DNA from: Tetranychus cinnabarinus | Lineage: Eukaryota; Arthropoda; Arachnida; Trombidiformes; Tetranychidae | Length of the DNA stretch: 64,000 nt | Direction: 5' to 3' | Assembly: GCA_022266195.1 (NCBI GenBank) | Contig: WHVY01000008.1 | Coordinates: forward strand, 2,046,001 to 2,110,000 | Shown: positions 13,301-28,300 of the stretch, in pieces | Layout: each line of letters opens with the position of its first letter | Position numbering within the stretch: position 1 is the stretch's first letter | The notes under the pieces: generated by a model | Seen by the model: the letters and a program-made list of their open reading frames with translations, nothing else | What the model was told of the DNA's origin: nothing | The model's database searches: none | Program-made: the position numbers and the translations under genes

Positions 13301-16300
13301 ATTATCATGATGAAGGGATGGGACAACGCGAATGTTAAAAATCAAACAAAAATACAATTGAACTTAAGTTGAGAACCACAGACATAATCAAGGATCCAAA
13401 GTTTGACTGGATTTGAATGATGTGAAACTGATGAAAACAAATGAAAAGTTAAAATGGAAAATGATACTAACTGAAGAAAGTGCAAACTTTTTTGACCTGA
13501 ATATGTTAGTCACATGTTATAACTCTTACTATACGAAAGATAAATGTATTTTTCTCAAATGCGATTTAATAACTAGATGGTATGGAATCACTCATATCCT
13601 TTAGCCAGTTTGAGTTATGGCCATGTGATTTACATTATGGGATCAGAAAAGTTTTGCGATTTCGAAAATTGTCTTCAATTCAAAAGTTTGGTAACACTAG
13701 GCAGCACTACACTACGCGCACTTAGTAGGCGACTATTCACTGAATATTTCCGAACCAGCTCACTCTTGTTGATCACAAATCAGAAGTTTATTAACTTTCT
13801 GATACTGCGATCAATTGTTATCGATATTTTCTGCAATAATATGCAAAATATGCTAAATGTTGCGCTGAACTTTCTCAATCAATGGCAATTTACACGATGA
13901 GATTGACAAAATTCGATTGAAATGAAGTTACTTTGAGCACAAAATACTGAAAGAGTATTCATTAAAAGAGTATTCTTTTTCGACATTGAGCACCGCATTT
14001 TCTTATCTCAGATAATATTAATTTACTGTAAGCGCATTACTGAAAGAATTGACAGAAAAATATTGTATCAAACATTTTTCATCCACTCTTTATCCATCCG
14101 GAGGTCAAGAGGGTTAATTCAGCGATCGTGGCCAAGCTATAAATGTGCAGCAACATTATGCATCAGTTAATTTTATGTCCGCTCACTTTCGTTACAATAC
14201 GCAGTTGCTTTGAATCTCATGAAATATTTAGAAAAAAAGAAAACTCATCATCGTTATAATTACCTGGACCTTTTATTTTGAAATTATCGTCATTATACCT
14301 TGAATGGGGATTCATTAATGGAATCGGAAATAGCTTTTCTTTTTACCTCTTCCTCACTCTATTTAGTCTTGTTTGTTTCTTCTGTAAATAAAATTACTCG
14401 GTTATTCCATATATCCTATCATGAAACGATTTCATGTGAAATATGAAAAGACTGTTTTTTCTAGGCTACACATCATCATCTTTACTCTTAAAACATAATA
14501 AATTGAGAGCAAAACCTTTGTTGACAGACTGTATTTACCCTTTCATTACATATTAAACAGTCTGTTTGTTGACAACTTATTCACTGGGAGGGTTTCAACT
14601 CCTTCAACAGAATCGCATTATAACTTGCTTATATTGTTGACTATCTTAATACAACTTTTGCTTCCTTCTTCGTGTTGATATTTTTACCCATCATGAAACT
14701 TGTCTGTTTATCATGCATTGTGTGGGCATAATTTTGCGATGAAAAATTTTCTCTTTTCATTTACAAAGTAAAAAATGATAATCTGAATATCAAACAGAGT
14801 CAATTTTTCCTATCACGATATAAAGACCCTTAAACGAATCAACATTTGAAAGTTGACTTAGTCTTTGACGAGTTGCAAAATTCGGACAAGTGCAAAGGTT
14901 AATTAGCTGAAATGGAGAATGACTTTAATCGATAAAAGCTGAGCGAAGGGAAGATGCTAAGAGGTGGAGTAACATTGAAATATAGTAATTGGATGTTATC
15001 AAGTCAACTCTAATCCATTCAATTCACAAACTTTTGCATTCTTCATGATTACTCAAGTTGTGAACAAGTCAGAATTAACTTTATCATGAACGTTTCAATG
15101 ACCTTTACTGTTCGACGAAGACAATGCTGATACAGGAAATTAGAGAAAATTTTTCTGTTCTTTTCTCACATCATGCATTCTGTATCATTTTAAATTTCAA
15201 TTGAAACATTAGTTTAAAATGAATATGGAAATGAAGGTAAAAGATTAATTTTAGTCAACCTTTAAAAGGTCAAAGTGGTGGGTTGTTATCGTTACCAATT
15301 GTTATTGCGATTATGTAAAGAAAATTTAGAATTTATTCTATTTTTTGCTTCTTTACTGAAACGATGGTGAAAAAATTTGCATTAATAATTAATGGTACTA
15401 ATTATTGTTCACATTTATGGTCTTGCATTTTGATCATTGAATGTTCATTTAACGAGAACTCTTGGTTTAAGTTTATGGTCGGTCAACATGAAAATGGTTA
15501 TTCAGATAAGTTCTTTACTCCAAGTTTACTCCCTGCAAGAATAAATATATTTATTTATATGCACTGGGATATGAAATAACATTTGATATCCAAGGATAAG
15601 ATGAAGATGAAGATCATTTATTTATTGACATATTCCCAATCAAGTTATTTAATGAGATAACTTTTTTTTTCTGGATAATATTTCTTATTGAAATAATCGA
15701 TTACGATGGATATTTTTTACTGGCAAACCTTATCATTAAGCTGTCTTATCACTCTGAAGTGTGCAAGATGAATAGATGAGCAAAAAGTGAAAAAACTGGG
15801 AAAAAATGATGAACAAAGAATCATCTAAATATACTCAAGAGACTGGGAGTGAATACGGAATTGATAGAAACAGGGTGTGATGCCAATGGTAGACACTAAA
15901 GGTTAACATTGAAAAGACAGGGAGTGAAGAAAATGATTAAACTTCAAGTAGAAACTGGGAGTTCCATCAGGGAATGCAACCGGGAGTGAAAATTTGATAA
16001 GTGATGGCAACATCTTAATATGAGAGAATCGTTTTGGTTTCATATCTTCTCTCGACATGGTCAATCATGGCTTCGAGATTTTATTCAAACTTTTTTCCAT
16101 CAAGTGATGTTTCAGTTTTAAATATAATTTCCCTCGTATTCACATTCGGAATTCATGTCAACTCCAATTGGATAATGAGCAAATTAGCCGAGCATTGTAA
16201 ATGTTTACAAATGTTGACTTGAGTAATCAAATAAATCACTCTAGTTATTTATATAATTGTATTTCAAGTAGACATTCATTATTGCAGATAATGTAAGCGA

Positions 16301-19300
16301 AGCAAAAAAATGTCAAATCTGTGTATCATTTTGATGTCAACTGAGTTCATTTTTTTGTTGCTGTTGGTTGAAATAGGTTTACACACAAATTGATTGAAAT
16401 TTTAATCCAATGTGGTTGTTCAATAGCATCATATTTTTTACTCTTTCCTCTTTATAAACCTATTAAATGATGATGAGACATCTCATTATTGTCATCATTA
16501 TTACACCGTGAAACTTCAATCCCAATTATTCTCTTTAATGGCTTGTTCATGGTGTCATTTATGGATTTAGGTTGCTTCTTTTTGCACACAATTTTTATTC
16601 ACTTTCACTCTGTCCTTTGGCAATGGCACAAATCTAAATTATTATATTATCTTAAATAGGTAAATTAACGACACACTTAGTGATACTTAATGTAATAAGT
16701 TTCAATTTGGTCTTTCCAACATTCACCTTACAGAATGTAAAGTTGAAAATAATGATTCTTCCCAACATGAGCAGCTTCAAGTCCAAACAAAATTGCATTA
16801 TCAAAGTGAATCAAGAGATAAAGTGAATATTAAAATCTTTTTTTCAGGTATTTACTGAATGGATAAACTTTTCTGTCAACTTTTTTCTCCTTAACATAAA
16901 GCTCGAATAATCAAGTGAATTTTCAATTAGCTGAAAATTCCGTTATTCTGGAATAGAGAAATTTCTTTATTTCTTTTATCATGGTTTTCCAACTGTTGTG
17001 GGAAAGAAACTTAATTGCATTGTTTGCGCAATAAATTCATCATTATCAAAGCTTCTATTCCCAGAAAGCGATTGTTTCAAACTCATGTAACAATAATTAG
17101 CTTATTTAATGTCTGAAGGTGAATTAAACATTCAATTTCATTCAGTTTCATGTTAGCCAGAAAAACTGAATTCTCGATAAACTGTAGACAAGTGGAAATT
17201 TCTTGGAAATTTTCCACCAAACTGGCTGAGCTGAACTTGCTGAACTTCTATGAGCAGCTGGTTCTGAATTTAATGAGTTTCTCAATAATTCTTGGAATAG
17301 TCGGTGGTGACGAACCATCAGATTTTCAAAACTTGATGTCAAGATGGAGATAAGTTTTGAAATCGCCATGTTATAAGAATTCATATGTTGACTGTAACCA
17401 TGACGGATAACTAGTGATTTGAAATTAACAATTTATTCCAACAATAATTTTACTCGTAGCTCTTGAATTTTACTGAACACAATGAACAGCTTGGTTAACA
17501 AAAAAGTAATTGCATTTATTTGTTGAAAGATAACTTTGCTTGTTAAACTTGTTCAATTACAGACAGAAAAGCAAACTGACCAACCTGCGATTATTGAAAA
17601 AATTGTCCAAATTGAACGTGAAATTATCCCAAACTGATTATTTAGTAAAGTTTGGAAGAAAAGTTCCAAAGGTTGAAACATTTTTGCTGATCCAATAAAA
17701 AATGTTTAAAATGAAAAAACAATGTTGATAAAAGTTTATGTTTGATGGAGCAAATGCTGACCAAAGCAAATAACCTTTTTACATAATGATGATAATCCGT
17801 GAAGCTCATTAAAAACAATAAGTCAAAAGTGGACCAATTACTTGTGATTAAACGAATTGAACGCGAATCAATCAAATCAGCAAAAGTAAATTTAATTGCA
17901 ATGGAAAGTTGAACAAAACTTTGAAACCATTTATCATGTAAACAAGCTGAAAAAGGTTATGCAAAATGAATGTTTACATTGAAAGGAAAAGATTGAAATT
18001 TGCTTCGATTTTTCCAAATCAATTGAATGGAACATGATTTATTAACGAATATCATGAAAAAGTAAAAACTTTTTTCTCTCTTTTGAATAGTTGATTGAAT
18101 GACCATCTAAAAGAATCCAATGTTTCAATGTTTTCACCATTTCACTCCCTGAATCCAAGTTCATTTATTGATCATCTACTTGATCATGCGTTAAACAGAG
18201 TCACAACTGAATCAATGAATAATCATGTAAAAAGATAAACAAATGAACCGCTGAACCATTCATTGTTTTAAATTTGTTTCATTTGTAGAAAAGTTTCCAA
18301 TTAAATAATCAAATTTAAAATTTCGCTTAATTTATTTCAATATTGTTACACTTTTTGAAAGGTAAAGTTAAAAGTTAATCCAATTTAGTGTAAAGAAATT
18401 GAATGTTTACCGACGACAATTAATTTTAATTATCAACAATTTTTGTCTCCACTTTTGCTAATTAGCTTAATCATTTTCATGACTAAATTCATTTTCATCT
18501 TTTCGCCTTTAATTATCAAACTTGCAGTTGACAGTTTGATCAAAGTTGGTAAACTCATTTTACTCAATTAAGAAGCTTTTTTCAGAACAATTTTCATCTT
18601 CATTATTCCAATGATTATCACCTTGAGTTATGATGAATTGTTGATGAAATTAAAGGCTTTGATTGACATAATGATTCTGTTGAGTGGCGATGATTTGTGG
18701 ATTGATTTTTGCTCTCATTTATTTTAAGCGTTCAAAATGTGTTGAATTTTTTAAATTTGAATTTTCCATTTTTTAGTGATTAATTGCAAAGAATGGGAAA
18801 AGATTAATTTGACCATAAAATGATCATGAGTTGAATGTTGAGTTAATTGAGTTTATTAATGAAACATTTTTCCTCATTACGGAATGAATCAATTTTTTTG
18901 GGATAAATTTATTCATAAAGTCATGGAAATGTAAATATTGGGGAATCGGAAAAGTTTTTTCAAATGGTTCGTTTGTTGGCGATTGATGAAGAAAATATTG
19001 ACAAATGTTGAATTGCTTTGAGCAAAACAATTTGAACGGATCAACAATGGCTAAGGATGGGATCAACTTGAATTGTATCATTAAATTGGATTGTCAGTGT
19101 TTACCAAAGTTGATGATGGGAAAAGATGTTGTTAAAGATGAATTAGGAAATGATGATTATGATGTTGCCAGTGGAAGATGGCGATCCAGAAAAATGATGA
19201 ATTTGGCTTTGGACACAACAAAAAGTTGGACACTGTAATGATATATTTTTGTTTGCTGTTGACAATTGTAGCAATTGATGGAAGAATTTAGATAAATTGA

Positions 19301-22300
19301 GAATCTGATAAAAAGCAAAATTCTGTTGCTCTTTTTATTTCATTTCAAAAATGATAATGATGGTAATGATACTGCAACTGATGAGGATAAAAATGTCCAC
19401 TTATTAACTTACGTTTTCAGAGCTTTTATTTGTCTTCATTTTTCCACTCTTCTGCCTTTCTTTCTTCAACCCAAAATCATCTTGAAAAGAATCATTTGTT
19501 GAAGAAAAATTGGTTCCAATGAAAATGTTGTTTTCTCCCTTACAATCATGATGATAATGATGATGAGAATGAGAATGATGAAAGAAACAACTGATTTATC
19601 TTCTGTTGGATTCATTCAAAATGATAACAAGTTATCATTAAAGCAAAGCTTAATCAAGAATAAATTGTAACTCTATTGATACTCTTTGGTAAAAAAAGGA
19701 AAGCCACATTGTCTTGGTGGTTACTCAGTTTACCCTGTAGCCGCAATTTCCGTTCCTATGAATCAACTGGGAAAGAAAAGAAGAAGAAGACCAAAAATTC
19801 ATTCAATGACTCCTCTGGTTGCTTCTCAAATGATCATCAACATCTTTAATCCATTCTTTCATCATTATCTTCATCTTCATCTTCGTCTTTTTCTTCTCTT
19901 CTCTTTCTTTTTTTTCTACCTCGTCTTCTTTTACTTTTCCCTTTTCCTCGTTCATTTATTAATCTTTCTAATTCCATCTCACTCTGTCTTTTCTTGAGGA
20001 TAAAAATCTGTTGAACCACCAAAGACAAATGTAAAAACAAGTTACATGTTAAGACCAAATGTAATCTTGAAATGTTATCAACTCCCTTTAGGGTGTTACA
20101 CTAACTCTACTATAACTAACAATATATATATATATATTTCATCTAATTAAGACTAATCAAAAGAAGAAATTTACGTTTGACTGTATCAAACCTTAACATC
20201 ACCTATTCATTAGTCGTTATAATCCTACATGATCCTACAAATGAACATGAAATAACAAGCAACACAAAAAAACAACACCAACAAAATCAATTCGACAAGA
20301 CAGAGCAAGATAACAAACCTTGATATCCGATTTTTTGGTTAAATTTGATTATTCCATGTGCATAAAACTCGAGATCAATAGGCCAAGTAGGTTGTTTCTT
20401 TATCCAGACAAGTCTAGCCCCTACCCATCAACTTGACAACCTTGATCAGCCTCTTTTCAAGCAACACTCTTATCCTTGTTGCAACATTTTTTTCATTTCC
20501 ATTCAATTAGCTAATCATATTGCTTGATTGATGCAGTAAGTCTTAGCTTTTGCCGATCAACTCGACAACCTTGATGCGCCTCTTTACGTGAAACAAAATA
20601 GCAAAATTTCAATTGCTTTACTCGAATTAATGAGCCGAATTGAAATGCCTTTTGTTAGCCACTGTTAATCAAGCGATTATTCATGCAGCAAGCCCTTGTC
20701 TTTTACCCATCAATTGGACGATTTTGATTGTCCTCTTCTTTTTGTTACCAACACACAACGTGAAGTAATTTATTTGCAATGAATTGACTTGTTCATTTGT
20801 TTACTTTTCCCCATCCATTTATTTACTTACAAACCATTTCAATTAACGATAATAATTATAATCAAATTACCTGTGCGAAGGCAAAAAAAGGTGTTAAAGG
20901 TTGATGTTTTTGCACTCTTCAAGCTGTCCCAAATTTGGCGTTATTAATATGACAATGTTAATAAAAGTTTATTTACCAATTGACATGAAGTTAAACAAAA
21001 CTGAAACTGGCAACGAGAATAAACAGTAATTCAATAATCATTACGAGTAAATGTTTGATGAGGTAAAGCAAAAGGTGCATAATGGGTTGAAATACATGGA
21101 GTGAATGGAAACGACGATAAGAGTAAAATATTAACCGGATTTCCGATAACCGGAAGTTGATGATATTTTCGTAGTTTATTAAAAGTCTTTTTCAATTGAA
21201 TTGACAAATTAAATTACATTTAATCCACTTTTTGTGAACAATAATGTCATGACATTTCAAGAGTCCCAATAGAGGCAACTCTTAATGATGATAACAATCA
21301 ACTTTTAAAGCTCATGATATCGAATCAAAAGTTCACAGACTTTGACATTTGAAATGAAATGAAAAATACACTTTTCTGTTATCCTCAAACATTACCAATG
21401 AATATGAGGGTGAAAAAAAGATTTGAAACACTTTTACTTGATAACCTGGAAAAAAAGATGATGACAATGTGTTGAAATGGAAATTCAGTTTTATCCAGTT
21501 TTCATATTCAAAAGTTATGGACATTTTTTGTTTTGTTTCACATCTTTTCCATATTGAATACTCAGGACAATCTCCAAATAACAGGGAATGAAAAAGAGAA
21601 GACGAAAAGGTTTTGAGCAATAAGTGTGTTCGAGTTGCCGGTTATTTCAATAGTTGAATACTGATTACAGTTTTAAAGCTGATCATCATCCAGAGTAATA
21701 CATTTTTATACTTTGCAATACAATTCAGAATGGAAATGTGAAAATGTTTTAAAGGTGTGAAATGGGAAAATATGATCAACATGAATAAAAATTTCAAATC
21801 GCATTTCGTTTTTTCCTTTTTTTAAGTTTTTCAACTTTGATTTGCTTCCTTACCCATCATCATCATCGTCATCAGCAACAACAAAATTATCTGATCTTTT
21901 CCTTTGCTGCTTTTCCAGTCTTTTCATTCACCTCTTTATGCAAATGTATCATCATCTGATCAGCATTGGAAATGATCATGATTTTCAAGTGAAATGATAA
22001 TAATACTGTTCAATTGAAAGGTGAAACAATTCCTACTTTTGCTTTTCCCTGAAATGACTATCAAACTTTTCCTTTAAACCAATCTTGAAATCTTTTTGCT
22101 TCACCAAACTTTGCATTCCTAACAAAGTTATTTACACCTTTATCTTGTGTAATATTATATCCAATTCAATAAAAGAAAAGTTTCTTTCTTTTCATATTTC
22201 ATTCCAATGATTCATCCTTTTTCATTTTACTACTTTTGTTCAACTTTATTGTTTCCATTATTGAATATCATGGAAATTATCGCTCAAATTTTAAGATCAA

Positions 22301-25300
22301 ATGTTTCCCAGTTTTCAAGAAATGCAAAAACATAACACTTTATTACTATTATTTAAAACATTTTTCTTGGATTCTTGAGTTATCGTTGAAATAAGTTGAA
22401 ACGTTGACATTTTAATCGATTTAAAGGCAAAAATTCTGTTTAGTCTGGAATAGTTTGGAATGTGAAGGTCGTTGGAGTTTTCACTCCCAGACGATTGTGA
22501 TAACAGCTTAGCTTTTGTTGACTCTGGATATTTTGAGCTACTAATTGCAATATTTATGAGTTTGATTAGTTCAAGAATATTTGTTTTCAGTTCTTTTCGA
22601 TACAGTTTTATGGCTTTCTCTTTTTTCTTTTTCCTGGTAAAATGCTTTATAATGATAATGATGGAAATAATTATTCAGAATAAAAATAGATACAATAAAC
22701 AGATTGAATATAAAAAATTATCATGTGCTGAGAGAAGAGGCAATTTTCTGAGAATTGAAAGCAAAAAATGCATTTTTCTACTTCTTCATTTCTTTATGCC
22801 AATGAAAGATTTAAATCATTCTGAATCAATGAATCTTTTATTCTTTGATAGGAAAACTATTCATCAGTATTATTTTTAGCATACACTTTCAAGAGTTGAG
22901 CTCATTTATCAATATAAATAATATTGATCCAAAGATAGAGGCAGAGAGATAAAGATGAAGTAAATACAGTTTTCCATCATTTCATCAGAAAATGAGAGTT
23001 CATGTAACGATGAATAAGCCAATGATTATTGAATAAATCCAATAGATCAAGTTCCAGGTTAGAAAGTTGAAAAAATGAAAGAATAGAGAAATTACTAATA
23101 AAGATGAAAAATGATTCAAGTGTTTTCAGGTTGAAGTACATGAGCTGTCAAATAAGCTTAGTTTACATCTTTTCACATTTGCCTTTTGCCATCGTGGTGA
23201 ACCTTGGCTAATCTCAACCCAATAGTCAAACTCTTTGGTTGAATATTTTGCTTGAGGCTGGTAAAGCTGCGAAAAAAGGATTTTTTGATTTTCCAAGCTT
23301 ATGTTAACTTGATAATGACAGTTGTTTATTTTTCATATTAATTCAATTTTTCAAAAACTTTATGCACACAATTAGTGGCTGGATTCAGGGTATCAGAATT
23401 TTCATCAATTTCCATCACAAATTCATATTGAACATTATGAAGACAGATTTTCATTATTCATCGAAAAACAAAAAAAATAATTTTCTTCGTAAATGAAGTG
23501 AAGCCGAGTATCTGCCTTTTGCTGACCTAAGAGATGTACTTTTAGGTTAAGAGATTTGCTTTGCCTAGCCTCATCTTACAAGCCTTAGTCTTCAGGTTAA
23601 TCTTTCAGGGTCAGGTTTAGGTTTAGGTTAAATCGGATTCTATCACTTCATGTAATCTGATTAATTGAATAATTCATTTTCATGGATTACGATTACTAAA
23701 TGTTTTATCAAATAACGGAATTGGCAGATTTAATCGGCTAGTTGCAAATTCAAAATGGACCGGAATAGTTATTTTCAGATACAATATTGGAAGGAAAGTT
23801 ACAGTTAATCTGTTACAATTAAATGTTGAACACAAATTTAATTTTGTTGCGATAATGTTGAATACTTGAAACAGTTCCAATTGAAGGAAAGTTAATCTTA
23901 TTCATTTCAATTTAATCGTTAAAATGATTGAATAATGATGAATAAAACTAATCTATCACAGATAAAGAGAAGCGAATGAGGAAAAGGGTTAACAAATGAA
24001 AAGAGTTGGAAAGACGATATAATTAGAGGAAACCGCATTTAAACAAATCTGATCAACTTGAATGTTTCCAATATCCTTTTTATCATCAACAAATCATGTT
24101 CATCATCACCATGATAACATCTCAACAACTCACTGAACCATGTATTTATATTGATTATTTTTTTCGCTTCTTCTTCATTTTCTTCCATCTCATCTTCGCC
24201 AGCTTTTTTGCTCCAATTTCAACCCAAAAATCGGGATAAAATTTTTGCTTCCATTGAGAGTTGCCATGTTGCCATCCCAGGGCTCTCCGTGTTTCTCACC
24301 ATGTAAGAAGTTCTTTAAACAATGAGCCACATGACTAGTCAAGTGAATCGACAATGCGAGTATAAACTCAAGATATGAACAGCAACTAAACAGTTTGTTG
24401 AAATTATAAATCAATGTGCAAATTCATTCATTTCAATAAACGATTCAACATTTGTTTTTTGTTTTCCAGTTTCAGTGGCAAACAAAAAAAGGCTTGAATC
24501 AAATATCAACGGAAAGTAAACAAATTTCTGGCTGAACAAAAGTTCATCCTTTACTTTTACTAATGTTGTTCAACTACTCATTACAAATGATTAACAAAGC
24601 AGCAAATAAACGGTAAGATGAAAAGTTGAATCGACTGAAGATGAGGCATAAAAAAACGATCATTTGAATAGTTAACATTCACAGGGAAACTCATTGATTC
24701 GATATTTAATCATCAATCAACACTCTAATGAGATGAAATGCAAATCAAAAGGGTTAACAATATCAAATGAGACTGCAAATAGCAACAATAATAAATGGAT
24801 TTTAATGCAACATGAAAATGGTTGAAATGAAAAAGGCAGAAAATAGAAGCGAAAAAAGAGTTAAATATTTTTTTCCAACAAAAAAAGAGTTTTTCATTTC
24901 CAAAAGACAGGAAATTTCAAGACTTTTCTTTCAGATAATTCTTAAAAGATTCAAGATTCAAGATTTTGTAAACATTATCTGAATTCACCGGTTTCCAACT
25001 TAACCAACATGAAGCACTTGTGAGTCTGTTGAATGAGAGAAAAAAGGAAAAATTTTAAATATCTTTTTACGCTTTTTTGTGTGTTCAAGTCTTGTCGAGT
25101 TGATGAAAACATGATTATCAAATTGAACCATTTCATGGTGCAAAAATGTGTTCATTTTAAGATTGTTGAAGTGCCAAAAATCGAATGAGTAAAGGGAAGG
25201 AAAAAGTTGAAGATTTAAAATGATATCAAGAGCAGAAAAGGGTTTATCGAGTGACATTGAAGCTTTCATAAGTTGTATTTGTTGTATTACAATGTGAAAA

Positions 25301-28300
25301 TGCATTGTTGCTGGTTAATGACAATAACATTGAAAATTGCTTTCCATGTTCTTCTTCATTCGTTATTGAAAGAAGGATGGAAAAATTGAAAAGAGTTTCC
25401 ATCGGAATTCAAAGGGAATAATAACTTTATTTTTACCTCATGAGTTGATAAATGTATTGATAAATGATGATGGCTTCCACTTGACTCTATGCGGCTTCAC
25501 AGTCTCAAGGTTTTCCCATCAAACCAGCAAAGTATTAGACTTACAGTTGAACGTTTCAATCGCTTCCCATTCATTATCATTTGGATGCGAAATTTTTCTT
25601 GAAACGATTCTTAGTTTATTGTAACTTTATTGGTACTGTTTACGTTTACATTGCAGTTTAAGAAGACTCATGATAGTTATCGTATCTTTGAGCAAAGATG
25701 ATCATGATTAGGGAGTGGAAATCGTTTTGAGAGAAAAGTTTTATTTTGAAAAATTACCAACAAAAAGTAAAGTTTAACTCTTATTGATGAAACTCTTGCA
25801 AGGAATATTTTCTTCTTTTCTCTTTTTTCTTATTATTTTCTGCCTTTTCTCAATCAATTCTTCTTTTTCCATGTTTCCAAAATTTCTATTATTTCACCCT
25901 TTTCTTCAACTTTTCAAGATGATAACAACCATTGTTAGAACTGCTTTGCAAGACAAATCTTTTCTTCTCCTTCCTCTTATTAAATAGCATTTCTTGCCAA
26001 GTTTACTTTGCAAACTCCAATTAACTCAATGGATGCATCGATGTTCGATCAACATCGTTCATCATCAAAACAAAACATCAACAACCAGCTTGAACATTCT
26101 GCCAAGTTCGTGTTGTAAATTGTACGATTCTAGGTGGACGAATAATGAATAAAACGAAAATGAAGATCTTTATTGACTGTCCATGGAATGATATGTTTTA
26201 GATATTGATCCAATTCTGTTCGATTCATTCTTTCATTTACTCGATCAAGTGTTTCATTGAAAATGTTTCAATAACTTTCTTCATTCTCATGTTTATACAT
26301 ATTTTAATGGTGAAACATTAGTATTGTAATGATAATTATGAAGCAAATGAAAGAAAACGTTGATTGTTATTAACGTAAATTGACTTGAATATATAAAGCA
26401 ACGTCGATATTGTTGATGTATTATTGCTTCGATTAATCTGTTAATCATTAACTGAAAATCAGTTATCAATAATAATGATTGAAGTCGAGTTGAGTGTTGA
26501 TCAAAGTTGCGATAATTAATAACATTGGCTATGATTCTTTCCTCTTCTTGAACATTGAATAATGGCCAATGAAATGGCCAAAGTTAAGAAGCAGCATTTT
26601 GTTTCTATTCACTGAAAAGGTTAAATTAGTTAATAATAAAAGTCTTCATCTGATTGTTATAAAGTTACATTAAAGTGCTCAAGATATGCAAGAATAATTA
26701 CAATAATTGATGTGAAACTAAATCAATTTTCATCTTGTAAACCAACTGTAATCACATTGAATCTTTTTCAATGAGAAAAGCTTCCAATAACTTAATGCTT
26801 AACCTGCTTCTTTTTTATTCATCCTAACCAACTATTCAGTGTAATACAACACTAAAAGTAAAAGGAATCATCAGGAAGCTTTTAAATTTCACAGGCTTGA
26901 TTGAATATTGAATATTTAATAAAATTAGTTTGAGCAATATTGATATTAAATAATGCAACGAGAATCCTTGCTTTACAATTGCGTAAAACAAAAGGCTTCA
27001 TCGTTCACTTGAACTTGTGCTACAATGTTGCAAATTGATTGTTTCAAATTGGCTAAATAAACTGACAACAATTAGTGAAGCAATATTTTCCCACTTGTTC
27101 CAGTTATTGAGTTAATGAACTATCAAGCAGCGAATCTTTCAGCTTTTTTCTTTTCTCCATTTTTCGTTATAACGTTATTTCGTTATAATTTCGTTTCGTT
27201 ATTCATGTTTTGGATGCGAAAAGTTGAAGCTAAACAAATCAAGTTTGCATCTCATCTCTTTGCAGATCTAATTAGATTTACCTAAATATATAGTTGCTCA
27301 GTTGATTGATTAATCAATAAATTTGGAAAAGTGTTCGAGAATTCTTTTCGTTTACAGAAACGAAGTGTTTATGAGCTAGCGAGTTGTACTCTTATTGTTT
27401 TCACTCTTAATTCCGATTTACTAGATTTCTGACAATTTTGAATATCATCTTGAAACTCTTTACATTCTCAATAAAGTTACTTTGAGATCAAATACTCTAG
27501 ATCATTCATTATTGATGCGTCTTTCAGGATTGTTATCAAGTGCTGGTAAATCATCAGTCGATCAGAATTGTTTCGATCACTAACCTTCTTGTAGAGTTTA
27601 TATTCATTTGTGTCAATAAAATGATTTCAATAACTGATATTAACTAAACTTAGCCAGAAAATTGACTCTTGTAAAGTGAAGGTTCTCATTCAATCTGGTT
27701 AAATAAACTAAATTGTGGTTCTGAACTGGCTAAAGTGAAACTAAAAGTCATGAAATTTGGTAACATTGTTGTTATGAGTTAGTCTACTAATCAATGAGGA
27801 ATTGGTTAATATGCAAACGCTTTACAGTTCATTTCAATAAACTCAATCATCTTTTATTTGTGTCTTTTGACCATCCATTGAACCACCAAAGCTATTACGA
27901 GATATAATCCTTTTCAAGGCGCACACAAGCGCATGATTAACACGTTCATTAGATTTGAACTCACAATTTGTGATCCTTTCTCTTCCTACTCATCGTCATC
28001 CTCATCATGTTCTTCATCATCTTTAGGATTACTTTTATCGATCTGATTACCTCAAACAAGGAGCAACTCAAGATGCGAGTTATAAAACTTTTTATTTTTT
28101 GTATCAACAAAATTGTCTCATCTTTTTTCACAAGATATTTGTTACTCCAAGATGAGGTAAAATGAAATGAAAAAAGAGAGCAAAAATGAATGAAATAAAA
28201 AATGTGAAATGAATATTTTCAAGACTCTTTTTTACCTTCAATGGAAACAGTTTTGATCTTTGATGAAATTTTATTTGATAATTTATGCATTTTCACTTCA

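Noticed and set aside
14521..14578. Short inverted repeat around ACAGACTGT and ACAGTCTGT
   Set aside because: Only 9-10 bp with a long AT-rich loop; it may be chance in a region this large.
19686..19997. 103-codon open frame with Leu/Phe/Ser runs
   Set aside because: Driven by CTTCATCTTC repeats and poly-pyrimidine DNA.
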